Positions 33,186-42,015 of a DNA stretch of 64,000 nucleotides are shown piece by piece. Made by a program: the position numbers and the translations under genes. This stretch comes from CANMIH01 sp049116335 (lineage in GTDB: Bacteria > Pseudomonadota > Alphaproteobacteria > Rhodobacterales > Rhodobacteraceae). A model generated the notes under the pieces. That model did no database searches, was not told where the DNA came from, and saw only the letters and a list, made by a program, of their open reading frames with translations. Positions within the stretch are counted from its first letter, which is position 1. The number at the start of each line of letters is the position of its first letter. The stretch is from assembly GCA_049116335.1 (NCBI GenBank), contig JAGDYZ010000012.1, forward strand, positions 248,001 to 312,000, given 5' to 3'.

Positions 33186-34523
33186 TCAGGCCTGTGTCAG
33201 CATTGTATGAATGTCTTCTGCGGCGTCGCGGCCCTCGGCCACAGCCGTCACTGTGAGGTCATCCCCACCGGATCCACAGTCGCCACCAGCCCAAACACCT
33301 GCAACCGAGCTGCGACCGGCCTCATCGACTTTGATTTTGCCGTGTTCAAGCTCGAGACCCTCAGGCACATCAGACAGAGTTTGGCCAATCGCCGTGAAAA
33401 GCTGATCCGCCGCCAAAGTGAAAGTTTCCTCCAGCGCCACCAATTTGCCATTCTGTGTCTCGGTATAAGCAAAGCGTACACCGCTCAACGAACCGTTGCC
33501 TTCGACACCAACAGGTTGGGCGTTATGTATGATCCGCACGCCTTTTTGCGCAGCCAAATCCTGTTCAAACTCTGAGGCGGCCATGGCCTCTTTGCCGCGA
33601 CGATAGGCGATGGTCACCTCTTCCGCGCCCAAAAGCTTGGCCTGAACACCGGCATCCACAGCGGTCATGCCTCCGCCGATCACCACAACACGGCGCCCGA
33701 TGGGAAGGGCTTCCATGTCACTTGCCTGACGCAGATCAGAGATGAAATCCACCGCAGCGCGCACGCCGCCTTTGTCTTCACCGTCCAGCCCAAGCGCATT
33801 TACACCACCAAGGCCCATGCCGAGGAACACAGCGTCGAAATCATTGCGCAGATCTTCAAGGCTGATCGCCTTGCCCAGCGACATGCCCGCGCGCAGCTCA
33901 ATGCCGCCAATCTGCATCAGCCAATCAACCTCTGCCTGCGCGAAATCATTGGTCGATTTATAGGCGGCAATCCCGAATTCATTCAGGCCACCGCCCTTTT
34001 TCCGAGCTTCGAACACAACCACGTCATGGCCGTACATCGCCAGACGGTGGGCACAGGCGAGACCTGCGGGGCCCGCCCCAACAACCGCAACCTTTTTGCC
34101 CGTGTTCCCAGCGCGCGAGAAGGGGTGAATGCCCTTCGCCATCAAGGTGTCTGTGGCGTGGCGCTGGAGGCGACCGATCTCAACCGGCTTACCCTCTGCG
34201 GTTTCGCGCACACAGACCTCTTCACACAGCGTTTCGGTCGGGCACACCCGCGCGCACATGCCACCCAGAATATTCTGTTCCAGAATGGTCTTCGCAGCGG
34301 CCTCTTCTGTGCCTGTTGCGATCTGACGAATGAACAGTGGAATGTCGATTGAGGTGGGGCATGCGGTCATGCACGGGGCATCGTGACAGAAATAACACCG
34401 ATCCGCCGCAACGGCCGCTTCGTGGCGTTCAAAGGCAGGATGGAGATCCTGGAAATTGTCTGAAAGTGCAGAGGGGTCCAGTCGCCCGGCGACGACCCCT
34501 TCCGCCAGCTGTTTTGCGGCCAT
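33186..34523 (-). CDS. preT: Dihydropyrimidine dehydrogenase subunit PreT (NAD(P)-dependent)
   Basis: PreT (445 residues) resembles the small subunit of glutamate synthase: N-terminal Fe-S region CYFCHDAPCMTACPTSIDIP and CARVCPTETLCEEVCV, then FAD motif VAVVGAGPAGLACAHRL and NAD(P) motif VVVIGGGMTAVDAGVQA, with GGDC near the C-terminus. It transfers electrons from NAD(P)H to PreA. It starts leftward 209 bp from the divergent hydroxypyruvate isomerase-like gene, where a RutR-like box and a direct repeat lie. Confidence 0.96.
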   Translation of the reverse strand: MAAKQLAEGVVAGRLDPSALSDNFQDLHPAFERHEAAVAADRCYFCHDAPCMTACPTSIDIPLFIRQIATGTEEAAAKTILEQNILGGMCARVCPTETLCEEVCVRETAEGKPVEIGRLQRHATDTLMAKGIHPFSRAGNTGKKVAVVGAGPAGLACAHRLAMYGHDVVVFEARKKGGGLNEFGIAAYKSTNDFAQAEVDWLMQIGGIELRAGMSLGKAISLEDLRNDFDAVFLGMGLGGVNALGLDGEDKGGVRAAVDFISDLRQASDMEALPIGRRVVVIGGGMTAVDAGVQAKLLGAEEVTIAYRRGKEAMAASEFEQDLAAQKGVRIIHNAQPVGVEGNGSLSGVRFAYTETQNGKLVALEETFTLAADQLFTAIGQTLSDVPEGLELEHGKIKVDEAGRSSVAGVWAGGDCGSGGDDLTVTAVAEGRDAAEDIHTMLTQA

Positions 34524-34595
34524 GTGTTATGTCCCTGTTGGCTATTTGGCTGATCTCAGGCTGCCACGGAATCAGATTTTATCAAACGATAAATT

Positions 34596-34611
34596 TTGAC
34601 CATCTGGTATA
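34596..34611. promoter_or_regulatory. Degenerate RutR-box and direct-repeat region upstream of preT
   Basis: TTGACCATCTGGTATA matches 14 of 16 positions of the RutR box if the two spacer bases are counted as free. Its right part ATCTGGTATAATTTTG (34602-34617) recurs as ATCTGGTAGAAATTTTG (34663-34679), 61 bp further on. Regulatory role is inferred. Confidence 0.45.
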
Positions 34612-34732
34612 ATTTTGAAAAACGGCGCATTCTTAAGCAGTTAAACCCGTCAAAATTCGCCGATCTGGTAGAAATTTTGCGATTGGTGTATGGTTTCCCC
34701 GCACTCCACACATCGATTTCGGGGGATCTGGC

Positions 34733-35485
34733 ATGCGCTTTTCGGCAAATCTTGGCTTTCTGTGGGCTGACCAAACCCTCCCTCAGGCAATCCACTCTGC
34801 GGCGCAGGCGGGATTTGATGCGGTCGAGTGTCATTGGCCATATGACACCCCAGCGCAGGATGTTCGCGCCGCTCTGACAGCGACGGGGTTGCCCATGCTG
34901 GGTCTCAATACCCGGCGCGGAGATGGCAGTTTTGGCCTCTCTGCTTTGCCGCATAAAGTCCCCGAAGCGCGCGCGGCCATTGATGAGGCCATTGCTTATG
35001 CGGATGCCATCGATGCGCGCAGCATTCATATCATGGCCGGAATGGCAGATGGGGCAGATGCGCGAGCCACATTTGTTGAAAACCTCCGCTATGCCAGCCA
35101 CGCCACACGGCGCACCCTATTGATTGAACCCCTGAATGCACATGACGCTCCGGGTTATTTTTTGAACACCACGGAACAAGCGCTGGACCTGATTTCTGAG
35201 ATCGCGGCACCAAATGTGAAGCTCATGTTTGATTGTTACCATGTGCAGCGCACTGAAGGCGACGTGATCACCCGGTTGCGAGCGGCCCTGCCCCATATCG
35301 GGCACATCCAGTTCGCAGGCGCACCTCATCGCGGGGACCCGGCACAAAGCGAACTGGATTACAGGTTTGTCTTCAACGAGATCCGCCGCCTTGGGTATCC
35401 CGCTCCGCTTGGCGCGGAATACAAACCCAATGGCCCTACCGAAGCCTCGCTTGGTTGGATGTCGTCCTTGTCGGGCGACACATGA
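34733..35485 (+). CDS. Hydroxypyruvate isomerase-family TIM barrel protein
   Basis: A 250-residue protein of the Hyi/OtnI type: MRFSANLGFLWADQTLPQAI, GFDAVECHWPYD, metal-ligand segments LLIEPLNAHDAPGYFLN, KLMFDCYHVQ and HIQFAGAPHRGDP, GAEYKP. Hydroxypyruvate isomerase interconverts hydroxypyruvate and tartronate semialdehyde; close relatives act on other 2-keto acids or sugars. Divergence from preT and the motifs between them suggest that it belongs to the pyrimidine regulon, although no step of the classical pathway needs it. The ATG lies after GGGGGATCTGGC, a moderate ribosome-binding site. Confidence 0.85.
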   Translation: MRFSANLGFLWADQTLPQAIHSAAQAGFDAVECHWPYDTPAQDVRAALTATGLPMLGLNTRRGDGSFGLSALPHKVPEARAAIDEAIAYADAIDARSIHIMAGMADGADARATFVENLRYASHATRRTLLIEPLNAHDAPGYFLNTTEQALDLISEIAAPNVKLMFDCYHVQRTEGDVITRLRAALPHIGHIQFAGAPHRGDPAQSELDYRFVFNEIRRLGYPAPLGAEYKPNGPTEASLGWMSSLSGDT

Positions 35486-35622
35486 CGCCTCCCAAGCCAT
35501 GCACCTGACGCATAGCTGTTCACTATTTCCAAATGAGAATGGTTTTTTTATTGAATACTTCATTTTCTGAAGTAATGACCCGAGCACGTTGTCCGATGTG
35601 TTCCACATCAAAGGAATCAAAA

Positions 35623-36102
35623 ATGTCCTGTTGCGATTTCAGCCTGCATTCCGACGAAGGCCTCTCTCCCGAAATCCGGGCGATGAAAGGGGTCTATTTG
35701 CTGTACCTGAAAATCGAAGAGCTGGTGGATGCCGAAGATCTGGAAGATCCACTGCCTCAAAATGCGCGTCATATGCTCTTGCTGTTGGAAAGCCCCAAAC
35801 GCATGGGGGACTTGGCCCGAGATATGCTTTCGCAACCCTCGACCGTCACGGCACTCGCCGATAAGCTGGAAGAACTGGGGCTGGTCGCGCGCCGTCGCGA
35901 CCCAAGTGACCGACGCGCTTGGCTTCTTGAACTGACAGAGGCCGGACGTGCCGAACATGCCGAGACTGTATCTTATGCCGCCGAATTGTTTCGGTCGGTC
36001 TCGGGACTGGACGACGACGAAATCAAAGTTTTTGCGACACTGATGACAAAGGTGCGCACCACGATCGAAAAATCCGGCCTGCCGAAAGGACCGAAAGCAT
36101 GA
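35623..36102 (+). CDS. MarR-family transcriptional regulator
   Basis: A 159-residue winged-helix regulator: RMGDLARDMLSQPSTVTALADKLEELGLVARRRDPSDRRAWLLELTEAGR is the MarR DNA-binding region, with the wing DPSDRR. The N-terminus MSCCDFSLHS holds two adjacent Cys residues that could act as a redox sensor; that is only a suggestion. ATG 35623 has AAAGGA upstream. The last bases overlap the MFP start (ATGA), so it probably controls its own efflux operon. The frame upstream of the ATG is open but unlikely to be coding. Confidence 0.9.
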   Translation: MSCCDFSLHSDEGLSPEIRAMKGVYLLYLKIEELVDAEDLEDPLPQNARHMLLLLESPKRMGDLARDMLSQPSTVTALADKLEELGLVARRRDPSDRRAWLLELTEAGRAEHAETVSYAAELFRSVSGLDDDEIKVFATLMTKVRTTIEKSGLPKGPKA

Positions 36103-37133
36103 AATACATTCCGCTTATTGCTGCGCTCGTCATGGCGACACCTGCCATGTCACAAGAGGCGCTCAAACCTGTTAAATTGTTCACAGCGGATGCCGTCAAT
36201 AGTTTGATTGCGCGTCAGTTTTTCGGACAGGTTGCGGCCCGAGAAACTGTGGATCTTGCCTTTCAGGTTGGCGGACAGGTTGTCACCTTCCCCGTTGTTG
36301 AAGGCAGCATTGTTCCAGAGGGCGAATTGATCGCCCAGCTGGATCTGGAACCCTTTCAGCTGCAGCTGGATCAGGCCCTTTTGCAGAAGGATCAGGCCGA
36401 TCGTACGCTGGAGCGCCTGAACAAACTGTCGGGGAGCACCGTCAGCCAAGTGTCGATTGACGACGCGTCCACACAGTCTGATCTCGCAGAAATCGCAGTC
36501 CGCAACGCCCAGCGCGCGCTCGACAACGCCACCCTGTCAGCGCCCTTTGACGCGCTCGTCGCAACCCGCAACGTTGCCAATTTCTCGACCACTGCTGCAG
36601 GCAACCCAATTGTCCGACTACATGACATGTCGGATCTGCGGATTGAAATTGACGTGCCCGAAGTGCTGTTTCAGCGCGCAGGGGATGAAACCGACCTGAC
36701 AATCGTCGCAACCTTCCCGGCCTCAGAGCAAACCTTTCCGTTGCAGATCCGCGAATTCAACGCAGAAGCTTCTGCCGTGGGGCAGACTTTCCGCATTTCG
36801 CTGGGCATGACCCCACCAAAAGACTTCCAGATCCTGCCGGGCTCCTCTGCAACGGTCACCGTGCGTGCAACCACTTCGGAAATCGAAGGCATTCCCGTTC
36901 CCACCACCGCGATCCGCATCATGCCGGACGGCAGCACCGCTGTGATGGTCTTTAATCCCAAAGGCGCGGCTGAGGGTCAGCTCAAACTCACCCCGGTTGA
37001 AGTGACAACTGGCCCTGACGGCAATTTTTTTGTCACCTCCGGTCTTGAGGCAGGATCGGAAATTGTCGCCGCTGGCGCCGCCGCACTCACCGATGGGCAA
37101 AACGTCCGCCGGTTTGTCGGCTTCTCGAACTGA
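36099..37133 (+). CDS. RND efflux periplasmic adaptor (membrane fusion protein)
   Basis: The 344-residue product has a signal peptide (MKYIPLIAALVMATPAMSQE) and the HlyD/AcrA domains. These are a biotinyl-lipoyl half FFGQVAARETVDLAFQVGGQV, a helical hairpin with LQKDQADRTLERLNKL, the second lipoyl half SAPFDALVATRNV, then a beta-barrel. It links the inner-membrane RND pump to an outer-membrane channel not encoded nearby. It is translationally coupled to the MarR gene and 12 bp from the RND gene. Confidence 0.93.
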   Translation: MKYIPLIAALVMATPAMSQEALKPVKLFTADAVNSLIARQFFGQVAARETVDLAFQVGGQVVTFPVVEGSIVPEGELIAQLDLEPFQLQLDQALLQKDQADRTLERLNKLSGSTVSQVSIDDASTQSDLAEIAVRNAQRALDNATLSAPFDALVATRNVANFSTTAAGNPIVRLHDMSDLRIEIDVPEVLFQRAGDETDLTIVATFPASEQTFPLQIREFNAEASAVGQTFRISLGMTPPKDFQILPGSSATVTVRATTSEIEGIPVPTTAIRIMPDGSTAVMVFNPKGAAEGQLKLTPVEVTTGPDGNFFVTSGLEAGSEIVAAGAAALTDGQNVRRFVGFSN

Positions 37134-37145
37134 TAGGTGCGCGGT

Positions 37146-40100
37146 ATGAATCTGGCACGCATGTCCATCGAACGGCCACTGTATACGTGGATCGTTATGC
37201 TCATCTGTCTTTTTGGCGGCTACTGGGGGTTTTCGACCCTTGGCCGTCTGGAAGATCCGGCTTTCACAATCAAACAGGCGGTTGTTGTCACCACCTATCC
37301 CGGCGCCAGCGCCGAACAGGTGGCGCTTGAGGTCTCGGAACCTCTGGAATCCGCCATTCAGAAAATGGGTGAGGTCAAACGCATCACCTCGACCAACCGC
37401 CCCGGCGTGTCGCAGATCGACGTTGAGGTCCAAGACACGTTTGACGGCACCGAGCTTCCCGGCATCTGGTCAAAGCTTCGCTCCGAAGTGGAAGACGCAC
37501 AGGGGGCCTTGCCGCAGGGGGCCAGTGTCCCGGTGGTCAATGATGGTTTTGGCGACGTATACGGCATCTTCTTTGCGGTCACCGCCACCGGCTTTTCACC
37601 GGCGGAAAAGCATGAGCTGGCGACCTACCTGCGCCGCGAGCTGCTGACCGTTGATGGTGTAGCTGACGTCACCGTCGAGGGTCTGCCCAACGAAGCCATC
37701 TTTGTAGAGCCCAATCTCGCCCTGACGGCCCACCTTGGCCTGCCACCCAATGCGATTGCTCAAGCGATCTCCAGTGCCGACAGCGTTACGCCTGCGGGTG
37801 AACTGAATGTGGGCGACAGCGAAACGCGCATTCAACGTCCCACAGGATCGGACACCGTTGATGCAATTGCCGGTCTGACCATTGGTGTGCAGGGGCAGGT
37901 TCTGAACCTGTTTGACATCGCTTCGGTATCGCGCGGCATTCAAGATGACCCAAGTCAGATCATTCGATTTGACGGTGAAGACGCCTTTACCATCGGGGTC
38001 TCCGGCCTGCTCGACGTCAATATCGTCGATATTGGCTATGCCGTTGATGCCAAACTGGCCGAACTCGACAGCGATCTGCCTTATGGCGTTGAGCTCAAAC
38101 CGATCTATCAACAGCATATCGTTGTCGACACCGCGTCGAGTGACTTCATCGTCAACCTCGCCATGTCCGTCGGCATTGTTGTGGCAGTTCTGGCTCTGTT
38201 TATGGGCTGGCGCGCGGCCATTGTTGTTGGCACGACGCTGCTGCTCAACGTTGTTGGTACTCTGTTGTTCATGAAGATCTTTTCGATCGAAATGGAACGG
38301 ATCTCTCTTGGTGCTCTGATCATTGCCATGGGGATGCTGGTGGACAATGCCATCGTTCTGGCCGAAGGCATGCAGATTGCCATGCGCCGGGGCAAAAACT
38401 CACTTGATGCCGCTGTAGAAGCCTCCTCCAAGACACAGATCCCACTTCTGGGCGCCACTGTGATTGGAATCATGGCCTTTGCTGGAATTGGTCTGTCACC
38501 TGATGCGACCGGTGAATTCCTGTTCTCGCTCTTCGCGGTTATCGCTATCTCGCTGCTGCTCAGCTGGCTTCTGGCTCTGACCGTGGCGCCGCTGCTGGGG
38601 CATTATTTCTTCAAGCAAGGCACCGGTGGTGACGACGACGCCTATTCCGGCTTCTTGTTCCGCGGATATCGCGCCGTCCTGAGCCTTTCGCTCAAACTAT
38701 GGTGGCTGGTTATTCCCGGCCTTCTGGCCATCACCGTTGTGTGTTTCGGCGGGTTCGCTTCGGTGAAACAGCAGTTCTTCCCCAACTCGAACACGCCGTT
38801 GTTCTTTGTGCACTACAAGATGCCACAGGGCACCTCGATTGAAACCGTGTCGGACCGGATGGAGCTGTTGGAAGATTGGCTGTCCGAACGTGAAGATGCA
38901 GTTTCTGTCGCCACTTTTGTCGGTCAAGGCGCCACACGTTTCTTGCTGACCTATGGTGCAGAAAAAGCAAACCCAAGCTATGGTCACATGATCATTCGCA
39001 CCGAAACGCTCCATGACATTCCGGCCTTGCAGGCAGATCTCGAAGCCTTTGCTGCGGAAAATCTACCGGTTGGCGAATTTCGGACCCAGCGTCTGGTCTT
39101 TGGCCCCGGCGGCGGTGATCCCATTCAGGTTCGCTTCTCCGGTAGCGACCCCGCGGTGTTGCGTCAGCTGTCGCTCGAAGCCATGGATGTGATGGGTAAG
39201 GCATCGGACAAAATCACCACCATGCGGACCGATTGGGCCGAACAGGAACTGGTACTGCGTCCCAACTATGCGACCAATCGTGCGCAAACCGCTGGGATCA
39301 GCCGTGACGATGTCACCGCCACCCTGCTCTTTGCAACGGAAGGCTCGCGTGCTGGCGTTCTGCGTGAACGTGACCGTCAGATTCCGATCATCGTGCGCAG
39401 CCCGCGCGAGGATGCAGCGGGCCTGATGGATCATCTCGTGTTTTCGCAAAGCTCGGGTCAATTCCTGCCGATCGAGCAGATCGTGGATGGGTTTGATCAC
39501 GAAGTGCAAAACACGCTGGTCTTCCGCCGCGACCGGCTGTTCACCATTACAGTCGGGGCCAATATTCCCGCCGATCTGACCGCTGCGGAGGTTCACGCCG
39601 AGGTTAAAGATGCTGTCGAAGCCATGGAAGTGCCCCTCGGGTACAAGATGGAATGGGGCGGTGAGTTTGAAAGCTCGAATGACGCAAACGCCAGCCTGGC
39701 CGGTCAGTTGCCGCTTTCGATTCTGATCATGGTGCTGATTTCGATCTTGCTCTTCAACGCGCTGCGTCAGCCACTGATCATCTGGCTGCTTGTGCCGATG
39801 TCGGTGAATGGGGTTGTTCTTGGCCTTCTGGGCACGGGTCTTCCCTTCACCTTCACCGCGCTTTTGGGCATGCTCAGCCTTTCGGGCATGTTGATCAAAA
39901 ACGGCATCGTTCTTGTAGAAGAGATCGATCTGGAGCGTGAAGCGGGTCTGGGCCTCAAAGACGCCATTCTGACTGCGGGTGTGTCGCGACTGCGTCCGGT
40001 GATGCTGGCTGCAATCACCACCATTCTTGGCATGGCACCACTTCTCGGAGACGCCTTCTTTGTCTCGATGGCTGTGACCATCATGGGCGGTCTGGCCTTC

Positions 40101-40190
40101 GCCACGGTACTGACCATGATCGCCGGCCCGGTGTTCTACTACGTCTTCTTCGGACGGGGCCGCCGCGAGGCGAAACTGGCCGCGGCTTAA
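37146..40190 (+). CDS. RND family efflux transporter permease
   Basis: A 1014-residue inner-membrane proton-driven pump with the standard RND plan of TM1, large periplasmic loop, TM2-6, TM7, second loop and TM8-12. Signature segments are FTIKQAVVVTTYPGASAEQVAL, GALIIAMGMLVDNAIVLAEGM (TM4 proton-relay Asp), LMKIFSIE-like loops and SLSGMLIKNGIVLVEEIDLE. The TM4 residues and ATTILGMAPLLGD place it in the HAE-1/YegN-type subgroup. Start at ATG 37146 (MNLARMSIERPLYTWI), with GGT before it. Export target unknown; heavy aromatic or amphiphilic compounds are typical. Confidence 0.95.
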   Translation: MNLARMSIERPLYTWIVMLICLFGGYWGFSTLGRLEDPAFTIKQAVVVTTYPGASAEQVALEVSEPLESAIQKMGEVKRITSTNRPGVSQIDVEVQDTFDGTELPGIWSKLRSEVEDAQGALPQGASVPVVNDGFGDVYGIFFAVTATGFSPAEKHELATYLRRELLTVDGVADVTVEGLPNEAIFVEPNLALTAHLGLPPNAIAQAISSADSVTPAGELNVGDSETRIQRPTGSDTVDAIAGLTIGVQGQVLNLFDIASVSRGIQDDPSQIIRFDGEDAFTIGVSGLLDVNIVDIGYAVDAKLAELDSDLPYGVELKPIYQQHIVVDTASSDFIVNLAMSVGIVVAVLALFMGWRAAIVVGTTLLLNVVGTLLFMKIFSIEMERISLGALIIAMGMLVDNAIVLAEGMQIAMRRGKNSLDAAVEASSKTQIPLLGATVIGIMAFAGIGLSPDATGEFLFSLFAVIAISLLLSWLLALTVAPLLGHYFFKQGTGGDDDAYSGFLFRGYRAVLSLSLKLWWLVIPGLLAITVVCFGGFASVKQQFFPNSNTPLFFVHYKMPQGTSIETVSDRMELLEDWLSEREDAVSVATFVGQGATRFLLTYGAEKANPSYGHMIIRTETLHDIPALQADLEAFAAENLPVGEFRTQRLVFGPGGGDPIQVRFSGSDPAVLRQLSLEAMDVMGKASDKITTMRTDWAEQELVLRPNYATNRAQTAGISRDDVTATLLFATEGSRAGVLRERDRQIPIIVRSPREDAAGLMDHLVFSQSSGQFLPIEQIVDGFDHEVQNTLVFRRDRLFTITVGANIPADLTAAEVHAEVKDAVEAMEVPLGYKMEWGGEFESSNDANASLAGQLPLSILIMVLISILLFNALRQPLIIWLLVPMSVNGVVLGLLGTGLPFTFTALLGMLSLSGMLIKNGIVLVEEIDLEREAGLGLKDAILTAGVSRLRPVMLAAITTILGMAPLLGDAFFVSMAVTIMGGLAFATVLTMIAGPVFYYVFFGRGRREAKLAAA

Positions 40191-40198
40191 ACACAACA

Positions 40199-40226
40199 TG
40201 GGCGGCCCTCACGACAGGGCCGCCCA
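40199..40226. terminator. Hairpin terminator between RND and alpha/beta hydrolase genes
   Basis: TGGGCGGCCCT (40199-40209), loop CACGAC, AGGGCCGCCCA (40216-40226): an 11-bp perfect stem between two convergent genes. No T-run follows, but it is long and GC-rich. Confidence 0.75.
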
Positions 40227-40240
40227 GTCTTCGCACCGGA

Positions 40241-41200
40241 TTACTTGGTGGTGCGATCAAGGAAATCATTGATTTCTGCAGCAATCTCAGTGCCATATTC
40301 CTCTAGCGCAAAGTGCCCGGTGTCATAGAGGTGGAACTCCACATCTGTCAGATCACGCAGGTAGGGATGCGCACCCTCTGCCGGGAAAATCACATCATTC
40401 TGGCCCCAGACAATCAGCGTCGGTGGCTGATGCTCGCGAAACAGCGCCTGCCATTTCGGATATTCCCCAACATTGGTGCCGTAATCGAGAAACATCTCAA
40501 GCTGCACCTCTTGGTTGCCGGGGCGGTCCAACAAATACTGCACATGCCAGAAGTTATCCGGGTTCACCGAAGAGACATCCCCGACACCATGAGTGAACTG
40601 CCATTTGGTGGCATCCAGGGTCAGAAATGCCCGCAGCGAATCGCCGTTTTCTTGCGTGGGTTCCGCCCAATAGGCTTTGATCGGATCCCAGAACTCGCTC
40701 AGCCCTTCGTCATAGGCATTGCCATTCTGAATGATAAAGTTCAAGACGCGCTCCGGGTTCTGGGCAAACATCCGGTAGCCCACAGGTGCGCCGTAATCCA
40801 TCAGATAGACCGAGTAATCACCGACCATCTTGCGATCCAGCAGTTCCGTCATGATCGCGGCAGTATTCGCAAAGCTGTAGTCATAGCTCTCGGCCGGAGG
40901 CATGTCTGAGGCGCCAAACCCGGGATAGTCCGGGGCAATGACATGATAGTCGTCCGCCAGTTCCGGGATCAGCTCGCGAAACATGTGCGACGAGGTCGGA
41001 AACCCATGCAGCAACAAAACGGTCGGGTCTTTAGGATCACCCGCTTCACGATATGCGATGTTGAGGCCGTCAATCTCCATCGTCTTCATCTGGGTGGCAA
41101 AGGGGCTCTCGGCTGCGTCCAGGCCTGGCGCAGTAATCGGCAGCAACAAGATGCCGCCCAGCAGGGCAGCAATGGATGAGTTGATCACTTCAAATTTCAT
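40241..41200 (-). CDS. Secreted alpha/beta hydrolase with Asp nucleophile (haloalkane dehalogenase/epoxide hydrolase-like)
   Basis: The 319-residue protein starts with a signal-like helix (SSIAALLGGILLLPITAPGLDA) and then an alpha/beta hydrolase domain: oxyanion motif LLHGFPTSS, nucleophile elbow YLMDYGAPVG with Asp135 in place of Ser, acid GQNDVIFP (Asp269) and catalytic His in TGHFALE (His296). An Asp nucleophile is typical of haloalkane dehalogenases and epoxide hydrolases. The presence of an N-terminal signal is unusual for that group and suggests a periplasmic enzyme. The frame is open to 41284, but ATG 41200 has GGAG before it. Cotranscribed with the PNPOx-like gene. Confidence 0.85.
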   Translation of the reverse strand: MKFEVINSSIAALLGGILLLPITAPGLDAAESPFATQMKTMEIDGLNIAYREAGDPKDPTVLLLHGFPTSSHMFRELIPELADDYHVIAPDYPGFGASDMPPAESYDYSFANTAAIMTELLDRKMVGDYSVYLMDYGAPVGYRMFAQNPERVLNFIIQNGNAYDEGLSEFWDPIKAYWAEPTQENGDSLRAFLTLDATKWQFTHGVGDVSSVNPDNFWHVQYLLDRPGNQEVQLEMFLDYGTNVGEYPKWQALFREHQPPTLIVWGQNDVIFPAEGAHPYLRDLTDVEFHLYDTGHFALEEYGTEIAAEINDFLDRTTK

Positions 41201-41234
41201 GGTGTGTCTCCAGTTTGAATTGAGGGGGTGAAAA

Positions 41235-41807
41235 TTAGGATTGGCTGTCCGAGGCTTTCGCCAATTCGAGTGCCGCCATTTCAAGGTGCATCTCTTCAGC
41301 GGTCAGTCGGCGTGGAATATGGCGTGGGCAATTCCAGTCAAAGGCCTCGACCTTGATCACCACGGCAGTCTCAACCTGCGCATCCCCATGGGGCAGCTGC
41401 GGAATGGTGGAAGCATCCACCGTGGTGGCCCGCCCCCAGACCTTCAGGCGTGTGGCGCTGGGATAATCCATTAGGATCAGAGAAATCCAGTCGTTGCCGG
41501 TCAGGTTGCCTCGACTTAGATACTGGCGATTTCCGCGCAGATCCAAATAGGCCAGCGTGGTCTCATCAAGCACGCGAATGAAACCGCGCGGCCCGCCCCT
41601 AAACTGCACATAGGGCCAGCCCGTCTCTGAGACTGTTGCCTGATAAAATCCGTCGCGCGCCGAAATGAACGCCGCTTCATTGGCGCCCATCGTGGCGCCG
41701 CCCTGTCGCTCATTGCTTAGAAAGCGTGCGTAATGTCCTGCGCCGTTGCGCTCCTGCTCGGCGCGCACGTTGGGCGTAAAGGTGATCTCTGCAAATGCAT
41801 AGGCCAT
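41235..41807 (-). CDS. Pyridoxamine 5'-phosphate oxidase-like FMN-binding protein
   Basis: A 190-residue split-barrel protein: HYARFLSNERQGGATMGANEAAFISARDGFYQATVSETGWPYVQFRGGPRGF and LDLRGNRQYLSRGNL are typical of the PNPOx-like FMN-binding family with unknown substrate. It is followed by the secreted alpha/beta hydrolase and is divergent from a TetR regulator, so it may take part in oxidising or reducing a hydrophobic compound. Two copies of the 16-bp operator lie directly upstream. Confidence 0.85.
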   Translation of the reverse strand: MAYAFAEITFTPNVRAEQERNGAGHYARFLSNERQGGATMGANEAAFISARDGFYQATVSETGWPYVQFRGGPRGFIRVLDETTLAYLDLRGNRQYLSRGNLTGNDWISLILMDYPSATRLKVWGRATTVDASTIPQLPHGDAQVETAVVIKVEAFDWNCPRHIPRRLTAEEMHLEMAALELAKASDSQS

Positions 41808-41834
41808 GGTGTCGGGTCCTGATTGCGATCCAGG

Positions 41835-41850
41835 TGAACAGATCGGTTAA
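41835..41850. promoter_or_regulatory. TetR operator-like repeat, copy 1
   Basis: TGAACAGATCGGTTAA. Related to copies 2 and 3 in the same 208-bp divergent region. The half-sites are approximately inverted around GATC. Confidence 0.55.
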
Positions 41851-41866
41851 TGTTGCACTCCAAACA

Positions 41867-41882
41867 TGAACTGATCAGTCAA
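41867..41882. promoter_or_regulatory. TetR operator-like repeat, copy 2
   Basis: TGAACTGATCAGTCAA; the core ACTGATCAGT is a perfect palindrome. Differs from copy 3 by one base. Confidence 0.6.
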
Positions 41883-41987
41883 CCCAATCAAATCAAAATT
41901 TGTGATGGAGATCATAAAGACGTGAAGATGCTGCAGAATTTCCCTTAAATACAAGGGTCTTCTTGACCAAATGAGGGGCGCGAGATA

Positions 41988-42003
41988 TGAACAGATCAGT
42001 CAA
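41988..42003. promoter_or_regulatory. TetR operator-like repeat, copy 3
   Basis: TGAACAGATCAGTCAA, 12 bp upstream of the TetR start codon, where a repressor would block its own expression. Confidence 0.6.
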
Positions 42004-42015
42004 GGAAATGAGTGA

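Noticed and set aside
39063..40199. 378-codon minus-strand frame inside the RND pump gene
   Set aside because: Antisense of a strongly conserved RND sequence with no features of its own.
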